Shown here: positions 24,901 through 30,200 of the stretch, in pieces
Numbering within the stretch: the first letter of the stretch is position 1
How the letters are laid out: every line of letters begins with the position of its first letter
Origin: Dendrolimus kikuchii
Taxonomy: Eukaryota > Arthropoda > Insecta > Lepidoptera > Lasiocampidae
DNA: 64,000 nt
Reading direction: 5' to 3'
NCBI GenBank assembly: GCA_019925095.2
Contig: CM034412.1
Location: 3,348,001 to 3,412,000 of the forward strand
Translations under genes and position numbers: made by a program
The notes under the pieces: generated by a model
The model's input: only the letters and a program-made list of their open reading frames with translations
What the model was told of the DNA's origin: nothing
Databases searched by the model: none

Positions 24901-26626
24901 TATAGATGGCATGTACCCTCAAAAGGGTTAACCCTTCAGCTCACTATTAGCATATATGTGACCGCGATGGGAGTGCAGATCGCGTTTGTGCACGTGATCG
25001 TTAATTGTGTTGTTGTCTCACTCTGTTTATATAGGAGTTGCATGAAATGGGTATATTTTCTTGGTATATTACGAGATGGTGATAGTGTTAGTCTTGCGGC
25101 TTTTGGAAGAGCTGAAGGGTTAATAAAAACATGTAAGATCCATCTATGTTGATAGTGAAAAATAAATATGTTTATGTAATTGTTATTACTTATTTCTATG
25201 CTGGGTTACCAAGTTCTATAATTTTACAATAATAAATAAAAAAAATTGGCTGAAAAATTCAGAAGAAGAAGATTAAGTTGCTATGGGCATATAATGAGGA
25301 GGGATGAAAGTCACGTGACGAAAAGAATGTTAAACTACAAGATGGATATGGGTACAGATGTAAAGGTAGACCAAAAAAAAGATGGATGGATTGTGTGAAG
25401 GATGATATTGTTACGTGCTGTGGGTACCGAGATTGGAAAGAAACACCGATTTAAAGAGAAACTGCCTTTATTTAATTAAAGAATAATTAAATAAAAATGC
25501 CTCTTTAAATTATGCACACGCTTTTACTCGATTGACTCACGTTCCGATCCGTTCAATCGACGTTCCGGTGTCTCGCCAGTGAATGATCTTGAAGCTTCAC
25601 GTCTTGATCCTTTGTTCTCTTTTGGTTGCTTTCGGTTCGCTAGCCCGTGCGAGACTGCCGCCATGCGCAGATTGTCGCGCTTATATACCCGGCCGACGGT
25701 CTAGAATGAGCCTTTTGACGTCATTCAATTATATGTCTATCCTTGTTCAACAAATACTCCCGTCCCTGTTACTTATTACGAGTTTATTCCGGTTCCTTCT
25801 CGAGTATATCCGTCTCGTTTTAACATTTGTCTGAACCTATATTTCTATTCTGCTCTTTCGTGTCCTTGTATTGCAACATTGTATTGTGTTATTGTTAAGG
25901 CGAAGACTACATGCTATTTTCTTAAGGAGAATAAATTCTGCTACGCGTATCCGTCACAATATGATGATTTGCGGTGTGACAGAAGATGTATGTTAGAGTA
26001 GAGAAGTGTGAGAAGAAAAGACATATTGTGCCGAGCCCAAGTAATTAGGGGTGAATTGGTGAAAGAAAAGAGAATAACATAAAAAATAATATAAGATTTC
26101 AGAAAGATATTTGGTTAGGGTTTAAGTGATTTCAGGCCAGATCCATTATGGGCATTGTATTATTTATTTATTTTATTGCAGCAGTTCAGCAGACAGGCAG
26201 ACGGCCCACTTAATGGAAAGCGGTTATCATCGCCTATGGACATTTGCAACACCAAAGGTGCTACAAATATTGCTCTCTTAAGGGAGACTGGAACCTGGTC
26301 ACTAATGCCGGAACACAACTCAAGGTTGTTATGGCGACATGCTTTAAACCAGGGGTGGTAGCCACCAGACGGGAAAATACACTACCACAGGCCGCCCCAA
26401 CGCAGGAAATTGTATTCTTTTTCCGTTCCTGGATAAAATAATAATAAAATTGTCCTATTTCATCTTGTGTGCTATTTTCCTTACTTCACGTATATAATTC
26501 CTCTTCAGAATGACTAAGAAGAAGAACCCCAAGAAGTTGAAGGAGGTAGACCGCCGGCCGCTTCTGAAGAAGGAGTCCATCCAGGACCTGCAGCTCGAGG
26601 TGGACTTGTCCTCGAAGATGCTGTGA
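766..26626 (+). CDS. XPR1: XPR1-family phosphate exporter, ten exons, 5' end outside window
   Basis: XPR1 exports inorganic phosphate across the plasma membrane; an N-terminal cytosolic SPX domain senses inositol pyrophosphates and a C-terminal membrane EXS domain follows (family knowledge). Ten exons can be joined: 766-919, 3248-3480, 5703-5964, 10937-11307, 17824?-18019, 19920-20114, 21442-21614, 23256-23386, 24457-24612 and 26509-26626, about 662 residues. The animal protein is near 690, so roughly the first 25 SPX residues lie left of the window. Phases agree at every junction and all borders are GT/AG except the 5' border of exon 5. Seen motifs: SPX helices with LLQNYQNLN and [10 protein letters not shown]; membrane segments in exons 3-5; EXS signatures [29 protein letters not shown] and [13 protein letters not shown]. 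Introns run from about 0.8 to 6.5 kb and are packed with repeats. Identity is secure; exon 5 is the uncertain part. Confidence 0.93.
1296..1785 (+). mobile_element. solo LTR (Gypsy-like, TGTTACG...TTGTAACA)
   Basis: A 490-bp segment starts TGTTACGAG and ends TTGTAACA, flanked on both sides by ATAT (1292-1295 and 1786-1789), a 4-bp target duplication. It shares its 5' 150 bp with the segments at 48923-49453 and, inverted, 3587-4306. No internal region is present, so it is a solo LTR left by recombination. Orientation is assigned only by similarity. Confidence 0.65.
1898..2160 (+). mobile_element. Helitron-like non-autonomous remnant
   Basis: Begins TACTAATATATAAAGCTGAAG, contains the 'lone TTTGATTGAACGCGC...GGAACTACTGGTCTG' type leader seen again (inverted) at 45734-45925, and ends near a GCGGATGAAGTCGCGG hairpin before AGTTAGTGTTATATA. 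This arrangement is common in Lepidoptera; assignment to Helitrons is by resemblance. Confidence 0.45.
2595..2995 (-). mobile_element. RTE-type non-LTR retrotransposon, 3' end
   Basis: Minus-strand frames encode the end of an RTE reverse transcriptase: [19 protein letters not shown], then after a frame break [32 protein letters not shown] and YVQQWTEIG. The 3' tail is (GAA)n, read as TTC repeats at 2595-2611 on plus. The copy is 5' truncated and frameshifted. Confidence 0.75.
3020..3179. mobile_element. small MITE next to XPR1 exon 2
   Basis: About 160 bp with inverted ends (TTTTTCAATCATCAGATAAAAG at left, its near complement before GATTGAAAA at right). A similar left end appears at 49700. 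It lies about 70 bp before the XPR1 exon at 3248. Confidence 0.6.
3248..3480 (+). CDS. XPR1: XPR1 exon 2 in window (SPX domain core)
   Basis: Preceded by a pyrimidine-rich tract and AG at 3246-3247; donor GTAAGC at 3481. It encodes [13 protein letters not shown] and the basic SPX helix [22 protein letters not shown] followed by [11 protein letters not shown]. The lysines in KKHDK belong to the inositol-pyrophosphate binding surface known in SPX domains. Ends at a codon border. Confidence 0.93.
3587..4306 (-). mobile_element. solo LTR, minus orientation, with nested repeat
   Basis: Starts TGTTACAAC and ends CTTATAACA, flanked by ATAT (3583-3586 and 4307-4310). The sequence is the reverse complement of the LTR at 48923-49453 (GCCGACAAAGAC, TTATTGTGGAGAACAG, ACGTGTTTGTATAGTTC). 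A ~215-bp polyadenylated repeat splits it at 3881-4096. Confidence 0.7.
3881..4096 (-). repeat. polyadenylated ~300-bp repeat, internally deleted copy, nested in LTR
   Basis: The element runs from T-rich sequence and TTCAGCAGACAGGCAGACGG to GACAGGCCGCCCGGCCGCAGG, with the middle part missing. GCTACAAT occurs on both sides (about 3873-3880 and 4100-4107), consistent with a target duplication inside the LTR. Confidence 0.65.
4310..4625 (+). repeat. interspersed repeat remnant
   Basis: Contains GTTTGTTTGGGATTCACGTA, AGGCCTATTTCGATGCGGTTTT and a 'TGATCGACAGCAAATTCTTAG' motif also found inverted at 24150-24370. Probably a Helitron-like remnant; no coding capacity. Confidence 0.4.
4882..5155 (+). 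repeat. tRNA-derived SINE (family B) with inverted terminal copy
   Basis: The centre has a tRNA-like A box (TTGGCTAGCGCACGCG) and B box (GGTTCGATCCTGG), then a body shared with 20190-20480. The 3' end (GGGAGGCCCGAGCCCAGCAGTG) is repeated in inverted form at the left end: 4882-4927 pairs with 5110-5155 almost perfectly. Confidence 0.7.
5488..5640 (-). mobile_element. RTE-like retrotransposon 3' end with (TATG)n tail
   Basis: Minus strand encodes the shared C-terminus ...[24 protein letters not shown] residues, followed by a CATA-repeat tail (plus strand ACATACATACATACAT at 5490-5508). Heavily 5' truncated. Confidence 0.7.
5703..5964 (+). CDS. XPR1: XPR1 exon 3 in window (SPX end, first membrane segment)
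   Basis: AG at 5701-5702, donor GTGAGT at 5965. It encodes [11 protein letters not shown], the [15 protein letters not shown] helix (here [21 protein letters not shown]), the RVPPLG linker and the start of a hydrophobic membrane helix ending VVLS. The last base G completes an Ala codon with the next exon. Confidence 0.92.
6020..6178 (+). mobile_element. RTE-like retrotransposon 3' end
   Basis: Plus-strand copy of the same C-terminus (GTCAGGAGCCTCAAGAACAG, then AAGCAAGTGAGGTGTGTAAG and AAGGGAACTGGCGTGAAG) with an ATGT-rich tail. It lies just after the donor of XPR1 exon 3. Confidence 0.7.
6179..6525 (+). repeat. ~53-bp tandem repeat, about seven copies
   Basis: Unit: CTTAACCTCACTGACTTGAC, TGACTTACTGACATATCAAC, ACACATATTATA. 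Copies start near 6179, 6222, 6276, 6329, 6382, 6435 and 6479 and differ by few bases. It lies in an XPR1 intron directly after an RTE tail. Confidence 0.85.
6530..6645 (+). mobile_element. Helitron-like end
   Basis: Ends in GCTAGCGAAGCCGCGAGTAA then CAGTTAGTATAATA, the hairpin and CTAGT-type terminus typical of these elements; similar to 36811-36972. Confidence 0.4.
6943..7035 (-). repeat. diverged fragment of polyadenylated repeat
   Basis: Matches the family (GGCAGACGGC, TTACCATCACCTGTGGATG, CAACACCACGG) with many substitutions, so an old copy. Confidence 0.5.
7080..7170 (-). repeat. interspersed repeat fragment
   Basis: GGATATTCTGTGAGAGCGTGG is the reverse complement of a motif at 20595-20625, so both belong to one dispersed family. 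Confidence 0.4.
7280..7530 (+). repeat. polyadenylated ~300-bp repeat, 5' truncated
   Basis: Runs from CAGGTGGTAGGGCATTTGCC to GAACTCCTGCAATAAAAAAA. The AATAAA and A-run at the end set the sense strand and suggest retroposition. Confidence 0.75.
7953..8398 (+). mobile_element. Helitron-like non-autonomous element
   Basis: Starts TATTATAAACGTGAAATTTG, includes a GTATGTTTGTTACTCTGTCA stretch and the line 'CAAAAACTACTGAATGGATTT', and ends in the hairpin CACGCGGGTGAAGCCGCGGG followed by CAGCTAGT. These features fit the dispersed lepidopteran Helitron type. Confidence 0.5.
8399..8515 (-). repeat. SINE family A fragment
   Basis: Minus-strand fragment with the B box (GGAATCGAACCC on plus) and tRNA-like half, diverged. 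Confidence 0.6.
8540..8815 (-). mobile_element. RTE-like retrotransposon 3' end with (TATG)n tail
   Basis: Minus strand reads [40 protein letters not shown] and ends ARELA before a CATA tail on plus at 8542-8560. 5' truncated. Confidence 0.8.
9219..9270. repeat. perfect 22-bp inverted repeat (hairpin)
   Basis: Arms 9219-9240 and 9249-9270 (CAAATCATTCAGTGAAGCTAAG and its exact complement) with an 8-base loop AATGCTGT. Perfect pairing makes it stand out in the XPR1 intron. Whether it is transcribed is unknown. Confidence 0.8.
9351..9985 (-). mobile_element. R1-clade-like non-LTR retrotransposon, 3' end
   Basis: Minus strand carries a C-terminal tail of the R1/TRAS type ([31 protein letters not shown], then Arg-rich [11 protein letters not shown] and stop near 9727), about 370 bp of 3' UTR, and an A tail (T run on plus at 9351-9361). 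5' truncated. Confidence 0.6.
10030..10303 (-). repeat. polyadenylated ~300-bp repeat
   Basis: Full-length on the 5' side (CTGCGCGAATAG end on plus) but without the A tail. Contains GCTGCTGCTCTTTTAAGGGA and GTCGGGCAAAAGCCCTACCA. Confidence 0.75.
10668..10892 (-). repeat. polyadenylated repeat close to XPR1 exon 4
   Basis: Runs from TTTTTTTTTAGTTCAGCAGAC to GCAAATGCCCTACCTGGC and stops about 45 bp before the acceptor of the exon at 10937. 5' truncated. Confidence 0.8.
10937..11307 (+). CDS. XPR1: XPR1 exon 4 in window (membrane helices)
   Basis: Long T tract plus TTTCAG precede the exon; donor GTAAGT at 11308. It encodes [11 protein letters not shown], a helix with [17 protein letters not shown], the loop [15 protein letters not shown] sequence ([18 protein letters not shown]) and two further membrane segments, ending [12 protein letters not shown] at a codon border. 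A retroposon lies about 45 bp upstream of the acceptor. Confidence 0.93.
11390..11515. repeat. interspersed repeat fragment
   Basis: CAAATTCAAAAGTTTTTATTC, AAAATAAGTTCCACTA, GGTCATACAC and the words CTACTTACTATTCTATGTAC recur at 26829-26935. Family unknown. Confidence 0.5.
11946..12277. mobile_element. MITE with long inverted ends and inner hairpin
   Basis: Ends GGGGCTTCATCTGGGATAAT...AAAGATTTA and complementary TAAATCTTTAACACAACGCG...AAAGCCCC form ~30-bp imperfect inverted repeats. Inside, 12150-12246 is a second hairpin with ~45-bp arms and a 4-base loop. Non-coding. Confidence 0.6.
12610..12780 (+). mobile_element. Helitron-like 5' fragment
   Basis: Begins CTAATATTATAAAGAGGTAAA, followed by the usual GTTTGTGTATTTGTG and CTACTGAAACGATTTTGAAA. 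Truncated. Confidence 0.4.
12950..13470. repeat. unclassified repeat, shared with 24.7 kb and 42.0 kb
   Basis: 12960-13030 resembles 24670-24735 (CTAATGACGTCAT, CACAACGA). 13240-13470 is the reverse complement of 41900-42085 (ACTACTCAAAAACT, AACGGAGTTCTTGTGA). 13140-13220 is GC-rich. The unit may be an LTR or non-autonomous element. Confidence 0.45.
13463..14265 (+). pseudogene. RTE-like reverse transcriptase copy, internally deleted
   Basis: Starts within the RT palm ([16 protein letters not shown], then [16 protein letters not shown] with the YADD catalytic site), is open to 13831, and resumes in another frame from 13843 with [15 protein letters not shown] to ARELA and stop at 14238. Compared with the copy at 53022-54330, about 180 bp are missing after VMLEQVSEF. 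The tail is ATGTATGTATGTATG. Confidence 0.85.
14685..15210. repeat. inverted cluster of polyadenylated repeats
   Basis: Three pieces: 14685-14750 on plus sense, 14806-15058 on minus sense (with TTTTTTTTATTGCAGGAGAT at its tail side), and 15060-15210 on plus ending AATAAAAAAA. 14733-14793 forms a 24-bp hairpin (22 pairs) at the first junction. Confidence 0.7.
15299..15533 (-). repeat. polyadenylated repeat
   Basis: T run (A tail on minus), TTGCAGGAGTTCAGTAGACA, through GAGCAAATACCCTACCACCT. 5' truncated. Confidence 0.75.
15950..16195 (+). repeat. SINE family A, full copy
   Basis: tRNA-like head with A box (GTGGTTGAGCGGGCTAAGCC) and B box (GGGTTCGATTCCTGG), body with TATTTTCTCCGTTATTTAC and GTCTGGGATCGGCCCCAGAG, 3' end TGTCTGCCAATTATTATTAT. 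Confidence 0.85.
16631..17300. mobile_element. Penelope-like terminal-repeat remnant split by SINE
   Basis: Left half (TTTTCGCGACATGTATTCG, ACCCATTTTAATATTATATA) and right half (GGCGGTAGGCTACATAAAAC, CACTGAAAAGTGGCCGAAAC) match the ends of the element at 62143-63371. The SINE at 16918-17146 interrupts it. A GC-rich block at 17341-17400 lies just outside. Confidence 0.6.
16918..17146 (-). repeat. SINE family A, nested
   Basis: Minus-strand copy with B box (GGAATCGAACCC on plus) and head at 17146. It lies inside the Penelope-like remnant and is therefore younger. Confidence 0.85.
17505..17700 (+). mobile_element. Jockey/CR1-like retrotransposon, 3' end
   Basis: Plus frame reads [19 protein letters not shown], then [13 protein letters not shown], the C-terminal signature of Jockey/CR1 reverse transcriptases, followed by AT-rich tail repeats. 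Confidence 0.65.
17824..18019 (+). CDS. XPR1: XPR1 exon 5 in window (5' border uncertain)
   Basis: Conserved coding starts near 17872 (FRILAAPF, then [13 protein letters not shown]) and ends at donor GTGAGT (18020), leaving one base T that joins CG of the next exon. Homology places the acceptor at about 17869-17872, but the bases there read TTGCATTTTT, not CAG. The nearest in-frame AG in the correct phase is at 17822-17823; using it adds 16 residues of hydrophobic sequence translated from a pyrimidine-rich stretch that looks like an intron end. The coding part is sure; the start is not. Confidence 0.75.
18060..18690 (+). mobile_element. R1/Jockey-like retrotransposon, RNase-H-proximal C-terminus
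   Basis: Plus frame gives [49 protein letters not shown], the Cys-His C-terminal motif of many non-LTR transposases (C-x-C...H...C). An 11-12-bp word GGATGATTTGATGACA is duplicated at 18299-18330. AT-rich 3' UTR follows. Confidence 0.65.
18700..19730. other. XPR1 intron, AT-rich, no gene seen
   Basis: Low-complexity AT-rich sequence with A runs. A GC island at 18710-18780 contains CGAGCCGTAGGCGAGGGTC. No coding or repeat identity is supported. Confidence 0.4.
19737..19795 (-). repeat. fragment of polyadenylated repeat
   Basis: GTGCTTACCGTCGCCTATGG then ACATTTGCAACACCAACACC; short and diverged. Confidence 0.5.
19920..20114 (+). CDS. XPR1: XPR1 exon 6 in window (EXS domain)
   Basis: Acceptor after ATTTTTCAG, donor GTATGA at 20115. 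Encodes [16 protein letters not shown], then the EXS hallmark [19 protein letters not shown] and [11 protein letters not shown]. Phase 1 in and phase 1 out match both neighbours. Confidence 0.93.
20190..20480 (+). repeat. SINE family B
   Basis: A box (TTGCTAGCGCACGCG), B box (GGTTCGATCCTGGCC), body ATTACCACGTGCTAAGAACG and 3' end CCGGAGCCCAGCACTGGGAC. Lies just after XPR1 exon 6. Confidence 0.8.
20590..20880 (+). repeat. interspersed repeat
   Basis: GC-richer block with TACCTCTTTTTAAGAGGTGGGA (hairpin), GACTCCCGATGGCATGCTC and CGTCCTGACGGTGACGG. Its left part is shared with 7080-7170. Confidence 0.5.
20965..21215 (+). repeat. retroposon 3' region with CATA tail
   Basis: TTTAGAACAGGAGTTCCTAT, CGCGATATACATATGCGTGC, AAAATTTCGGCTCAATCGG, ending ACTTACATACATACAT. 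Non-coding. Confidence 0.45.
21262..21398 (+). repeat. polyadenylated repeat, 3' half
   Basis: GCAGCGCATTTGTAGCACTT to GAACTCCTGCAATAAAAAAA; lies 44 bp before XPR1 exon 7. Confidence 0.75.
21442..21614 (+). CDS. XPR1: XPR1 exon 7 in window (EXS domain)
   Basis: Acceptor GACTTTGCAG, donor GTGAGA at 21615. Encodes [15 protein letters not shown], a membrane segment [16 protein letters not shown] and [11 protein letters not shown], matching the EXS domain of the family. Confidence 0.93.
21970..22520 (-). mobile_element. CR1/Jockey-type retrotransposon C-terminus, degenerate
   Basis: Minus strand encodes [31 protein letters not shown], and after a break [13 protein letters not shown], as in the C-terminal domain of these reverse transcriptases. 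The 3' end has an A run (T run on plus at 21969). Frame breaks are present. Confidence 0.65.
22540..22855 (+). repeat. polyadenylated ~300-bp repeat, full copy
   Basis: From CGTGCAGAAACGGAGAAAGA to GAACTCCTGCAATAAAAAAAAAA, the longest form seen. Confidence 0.8.
23256..23386 (+). CDS. XPR1: XPR1 exon 8 in window (EXS domain)
   Basis: Acceptor TTATTTCAG, donor GTGAAT at 23387. Encodes [17 protein letters not shown], then [19 protein letters not shown], the last membrane helix region. Ends in phase 2. Confidence 0.92.
23675..23895. mobile_element. foldback element, ~100-bp inverted arms
   Basis: 23675-23773 pairs with 23793-23895 with few mismatches around a ~19-base loop; the core ACGGACAAGTGGCAAAACGA is exact. 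It lies between XPR1 exons 8 and 9 and would form a long hairpin in the pre-mRNA. Confidence 0.8.
24040..24375 (-). repeat. interspersed repeat remnant
   Basis: Inverted relative of 4310-4625 (AAGTTGTTTTCGATCAGGTAAA, AAATCGACCCTGTAGTTATTACG on plus). Confidence 0.4.
24457..24612 (+). CDS. XPR1: XPR1 exon 9 in window (EXS end)
   Basis: Acceptor TTTTTTGCAG, donor GTATCG at 24613. Encodes [18 protein letters not shown] and [12 protein letters not shown], nearly invariant in animal XPR1, then [11 protein letters not shown]. Confidence 0.93.
25264..26045 (+). pseudogene. non-LTR reverse transcriptase C-terminus split by solo LTR
   Basis: 25264-25408 encodes [11 protein letters not shown] and [14 protein letters not shown]; after the LTR, 25959-26045 continues MICGVTEDV and Arg/Lys-rich residues. 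Frames are broken in places. A related minus copy is at 52290-52620. Confidence 0.65.
25409..25958. mobile_element. solo LTR with ATAT target duplication
   Basis: 550 bp starting TGTTACGTGC and ending TCCGTCACA, flanked by ATAT (25405-25408 and 25959-25962). AATAAA lies 25 bp before the end at 25931. No internal region. Different from the family at 1296. Confidence 0.7.
26168..26435 (-). repeat. polyadenylated repeat, internal deletions
   Basis: TTGCAGCAGTTCAGCAGACA to CTTTTTCCGTTCCTGGAT with a gap after GCCACCAGACGG. Lies 70 bp before the last XPR1 exon. Confidence 0.75.
26509..26626 (+). CDS. XPR1: XPR1 terminal exon
   Basis: Acceptor TTCCTCTTCAG and 38 codons after the split Arg, ending TGA at 26624-26626. 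It encodes a basic then acidic cytosolic tail ([19 protein letters not shown], ending SSKML). The tail is shorter than in vertebrates. No AATAAA is evident in the next ~80 bp, so the polyadenylation site is not fixed. Confidence 0.85.
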
Positions 26627-26828
26627 CACACTGTGATAAATCTAGCCATTAGGAAATTTCACATATAGTATTATATTTATATACATTGCATATTATAAGA
26701 GATTATCAAATCGGTGGTGGTTTTATTTACACTGTCTGGTAGTTGGTTGGTTGTCCACTTAGTTCATTGGAACATAGAAGTTGAAGGTTCGATTCCTGGC
26801 ATGGGACTTAAAGTTGTTCATCATATAT

Positions 26829-27000
26829 TCAAATTCAAAATAAGTTCCACTAGGGAACACTTGTTGAAGGTCATACATGTAAGTCAAAATTTAAATCTAC
26901 TTCCTATTCTATATACACCGCTTCGCAATGTGTTATCAAAAGAGAAAAAGAACTTCAAAAGAGAAGAAGCAGCAACATGTCTAGCTAAAAAAGATATTTT
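26829..27000. repeat. interspersed repeat fragment
   Basis: Shares AAATTCAAAATAAGTTCCAC and TATTCTATATACACCGCTTCG with 11390-11515. Confidence 0.5.
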
Positions 27001-27149
27001 CATCATAATTAATTATATACTAGCTGATACCCGCCCGCTTCGCGTGTCGTAAAATCCGTTCTTAACTGACCTCTACTTGGCGGAACGAAGATCCATGCCA
27101 AGTCTCAAGTCTAAAGGTATTATAGTTCCTAAGATATCGTGATGAGTTT

Positions 27150-27385
27150 TTTTTTTTTTATTGCAGGAGATCAGCAGGCAGGCAGACGGCCCACTTGATG
27201 GAAAGCGGTTACCATCGCCTATGGACATTTGCAACACCAAAGGTTACAAATGCGCTGCTGCTCTCTTACGGGAGACTGGAACCTGGTCACTAATGCCGGA
27301 GCACAACTCAAGGTTGTTACGGCGACATACTTTAGACCAGGGGTGGTAGCCATCCAGTCGAGCAAATGCCCTACCACCTAGCCAA
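27150..27385 (-). repeat. polyadenylated repeat
   Basis: T12 run, then TTGCAGGAGATCAGCAGGCAG through GAGCAAATGCCCTACCACCT. Nearly consensus. Confidence 0.8.
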
Positions 27386-27481
27386 GTTACTATATACGTG
27401 GATTTCAATTATATGTATATAGATTATTTCTGCCTTTTTTTTAATACATATAGAAGTTGTATTACAGTTACTTATTATATT

Positions 27482-28065
27482 ATACTAGCGGGCCCGGCTC
27501 ACGTTGTTCTGCTCTGAAAAAATAAAAATCTAGGACCCCATCCCACCGCTACCTACCGGTTCCAATTGTGGATTTAAACCATCCGGGGACCCACTCAAGC
27601 ACACAAAAACAAAATCACCAAAATCGCTCCCGGTGATTAGGATTCTAGAACCCGATCTCAGTGCGACCCACCGGTTCCAACGGGATAAAAAGTATCCTAT
27701 GTCCGTCTCCTGGTTCTAAGCTACCTACCCGCCAATTTGCAGCAAAATCGGTACAGCCGTTCTTGAGTTATAAATAGTGTAATTAACCCGACTTTTTTAT
27801 ATATATCCGTGGCTGGCGTGAATATGTTGACATAATCAAAATGTCAATTTGACAGAGCGCAATTTTAAAGTTTGACTAGTAATGATAAATCGTGTCATTC
27901 TATTATTACCAAAGGAAAAATCTTAAAAAGTTATGAATATTTCGGACTGTCAATTTTTTCCTATAAAAACACAGGCGTAGGAAGCGTCTAAACGAATAAA
28001 AAAAAAGATGTATGTCGAGATATCAATGTATTCCCGCCAGCCACGGATTTACAGGTATATAGATT
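27482..28065 (-). mobile_element. Helitron-like remnant
   Basis: Starts TACTAGCGGGCCCGGCTCACG (terminal CTAGC and GC hairpin in inverse) and holds the CTACCTACCGGTTCCAATTGTGG stretch also at 45926-46140. Confidence 0.4.
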
Positions 28066-28244
28066 ACCCGAACACAAGCATAACTTGCTTAGCTTGGGGA
28101 TATACAATGTATATTTGTATGTACATTTTTTAATGCAAGAATACTAAGTATGGCACTCAGAGAAGCTAAATATTACTCAACTAGATGGCCCCACATTCAT
28201 GACTCACGTTTTGACATTTTTAATATTGAATACATGGATACTAA

Positions 28245-28410
28245 CAGGTGATGTCAGGAGCCTTAAGAACAGACGAGCTTGCATGACAAGAGTTATGAAT
28301 GTCAAAGAGGCAAGTGAGGTGTGTAAGAATAAGCCTAAATGGCACTCTGTTGTTCGTGCCTACCCCGCAAGGGAACTGGCGTGAAGTTATGTATGTATGT
28401 ATGTATGTAA
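28245..28410 (+). mobile_element. RTE-like 3' end with (ATGT)n tail
   Basis: GTGATGTCAGGAGCCTTAAG through GAACTGGCGTGAAG then ATGTATGTATGTATGTATG. Followed by a 55-bp direct duplication around 28425-28510. Confidence 0.75.
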
Positions 28411-28424
28411 TACATGGATTAAAG

Positions 28425-28512
28425 CTTGATTTGCATTACTTGAGTATCGAGTTGACTTGTAAAACTTGATTTGCATTACTTGAGTATCGAGTTGACTTGT
28501 AAAACTTGATTT
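28425..28512 (+). repeat. two-copy direct repeat
   Basis: CTTGATTTGCATTACTTGAG, TATCGAGTTGACTTGTAAAA occurs twice in tandem, about 42 bp apart. Confidence 0.7.
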
Positions 28513-28791
28513 AATCCCTTATCATGTATTGGACAGTAACTTTTCAACTAAGTAATATGTTGTCGGTTAATTTGACATTAACTGGCCAGCTTAACTTAGC
28601 TATGTCAGTATTTTATCAGTAAAAAATTACTGTTTTATCTAAAGATTAGTCTTGTACACAAAAAAGTTGAACCAAAACCATTACTACTATCGCCATCTCG
28701 TAGCAGAAGTTAGAAACGTTTCTGGTCTGCATTTTTACAGGGCACTTCGTTTTTATATTTTTTCTTTGGTAAGTTATATTATATATATTTA

Positions 28792-29016
28792 ACGGCCTCT
28801 GTGGTTGAGCGGGATAAGCCTTTGCCGGCCTACCTCACAGCAACGTAGAGGCTCCGGGTTCGATTCCTGGTATAGTAAATTTCGGAAACTTATTTTCTCC
28901 GTTATTTACTATGGTCTGGGTGTCTGGGATCGACCCCAGAGTAGTCCGTTGTATATTACCCATAACACAAGCGTAACTTGCTTAATTTGGGGATATACAA
29001 TGTGTGTGTTTGTCTG
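28792..29016 (+). repeat. SINE family A, full copy
   Basis: Same A and B boxes as the copy at 15950; 3' end GTCTGCCGATTATTATTATT runs into the TTA tract that starts the Dong mosaic. Confidence 0.85.
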
Positions 29017-29035
29017 CCGATTATTATTATTATAT

Positions 29036-29655
29036 TTGTATGTCTTTCAAGACCACGGGCCATAAAAATGGCTCGGACATTTGGAGGGCTTACGTGGGGC
29101 CATGGGAAGGCCAACACGTAGAGGCCCTTTGACAAATTTAATGTAAATGTGGCGTGACACTGACCGGCGATTATCCCTGTCTACACCATATAACAATGCA
29201 CCCAAGGACTAGCCCCGGCCAGCGTAGAACTATTGTGGGAAATGAGGACAAAAAGTACCGGACTATTGGGGTGAACTGCTAGTGGTACTAGGGGTCTGGG
29301 AATATGGGGACTATGGCGTCTGCCCGTCGTAATGTTCAGGGAACATGGAAAAATGGGCAGACGGTGACTCGCCACTCCCTGCATGGGCCCCAAAAAATGC
29401 CATAAAGACAGGGGCAACATGGGTGTGAGTGGCTAAGGAGTGTAGAGAAGTGGGCTGCAGGTTCACCGAAGCTACTTCCGACGTTAGGCCATTTATCACT
29501 TCCACCCCTGGAGCTTAAGTGTTAGCTCTAGCGATCTCCACTCCGTGCCGGCTGGCTAAGGCAAGCACGGAGGCGGGGGCCTTGCTTTGGCCCCCGGAGT
29601 CAGGTACGAGGTGTCGCTACTCACCTAAGGCTTCGCCACAAAGCCCCCCTGCGGG
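29036..29655 (-). mobile_element. GC-rich insert between TTA tracts
   Basis: About 620 bp, clearly richer in GC than its surroundings, bounded by TTA repeats at 29017-29035 and 29656-29670. No ORF is convincing. Position beside Dong-like 3' ends suggests a Dong 5' region, but this is inference. Confidence 0.4.
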
Positions 29656-29670
29656 ATTATTATTATTATT

Positions 29671-29892
29671 TACATATATATTTTATTTCCAAATTTTTTA
29701 CATTTTTCTTATAAAAAATACAAATTTATTTATATAAAAAACTGATCTTCGCCGGCAGTGGGGCCTAGGGTCCAGGCTACCGGTGGTTAAGGCTCCACAC
29801 ACAGGAATCTCCTCGCAATACGGGCCGTGTCCAACAGAGCTGCCTTCTGCATCCGACCCTTCACCCAGATACCAAGAGAGCCTTTCAAGGTT
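29671..29892 (-). mobile_element. Dong-like 3' end, copy 1
   Basis: Minus strand carries the end of the reverse transcriptase ORF (KGRMQKAALLDTARI-like, VRRFL) and an AT-rich 3' UTR. The truncated end faces TTA repeats at 29893-29905. Confidence 0.65.
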
Positions 29893-29905
29893 ATTATTAT
29901 TATTA

Positions 29906-30186
29906 TATATACTGTATTTATTTATTATCCAAAATTTTACATTTTTTTTTTAAATATACATATAAAGATATTTTTTTATAAAAAAATAGATAATATTATT
30001 CTTTTATAAAAATATATCAAAAATAAAATACATATTCAATAAAAAAAATGTAAAATCTTGCATCTCATCGCCAGCGGGGCCTGGGGTCCAAACTACCGAT
30101 GGTTATGGCTCCAGAGACAGGAACCTCCTCACAATTCGTGCCGTGTCCAAGAGTGCTGCCTTCTGTATCTGGCCCTTCACCCAGCT
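29906..30186 (-). mobile_element. Dong-like 3' end, copy 2
   Basis: Same segment as copy 1 (CAGCGGGGCCTGGGGTCCAA, ACAGGAACCTCCTCACAATT on plus), flanked by TTA tracts at 29893-29905 and 30187-30200. Confidence 0.65.
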
Positions 30187-30200
30187 TATTATTATTATTA

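Noticed and set aside
28425..28512. CRISPR-like repeat
   Set aside because: Only two tandem copies with no spacers, in a eukaryotic window.
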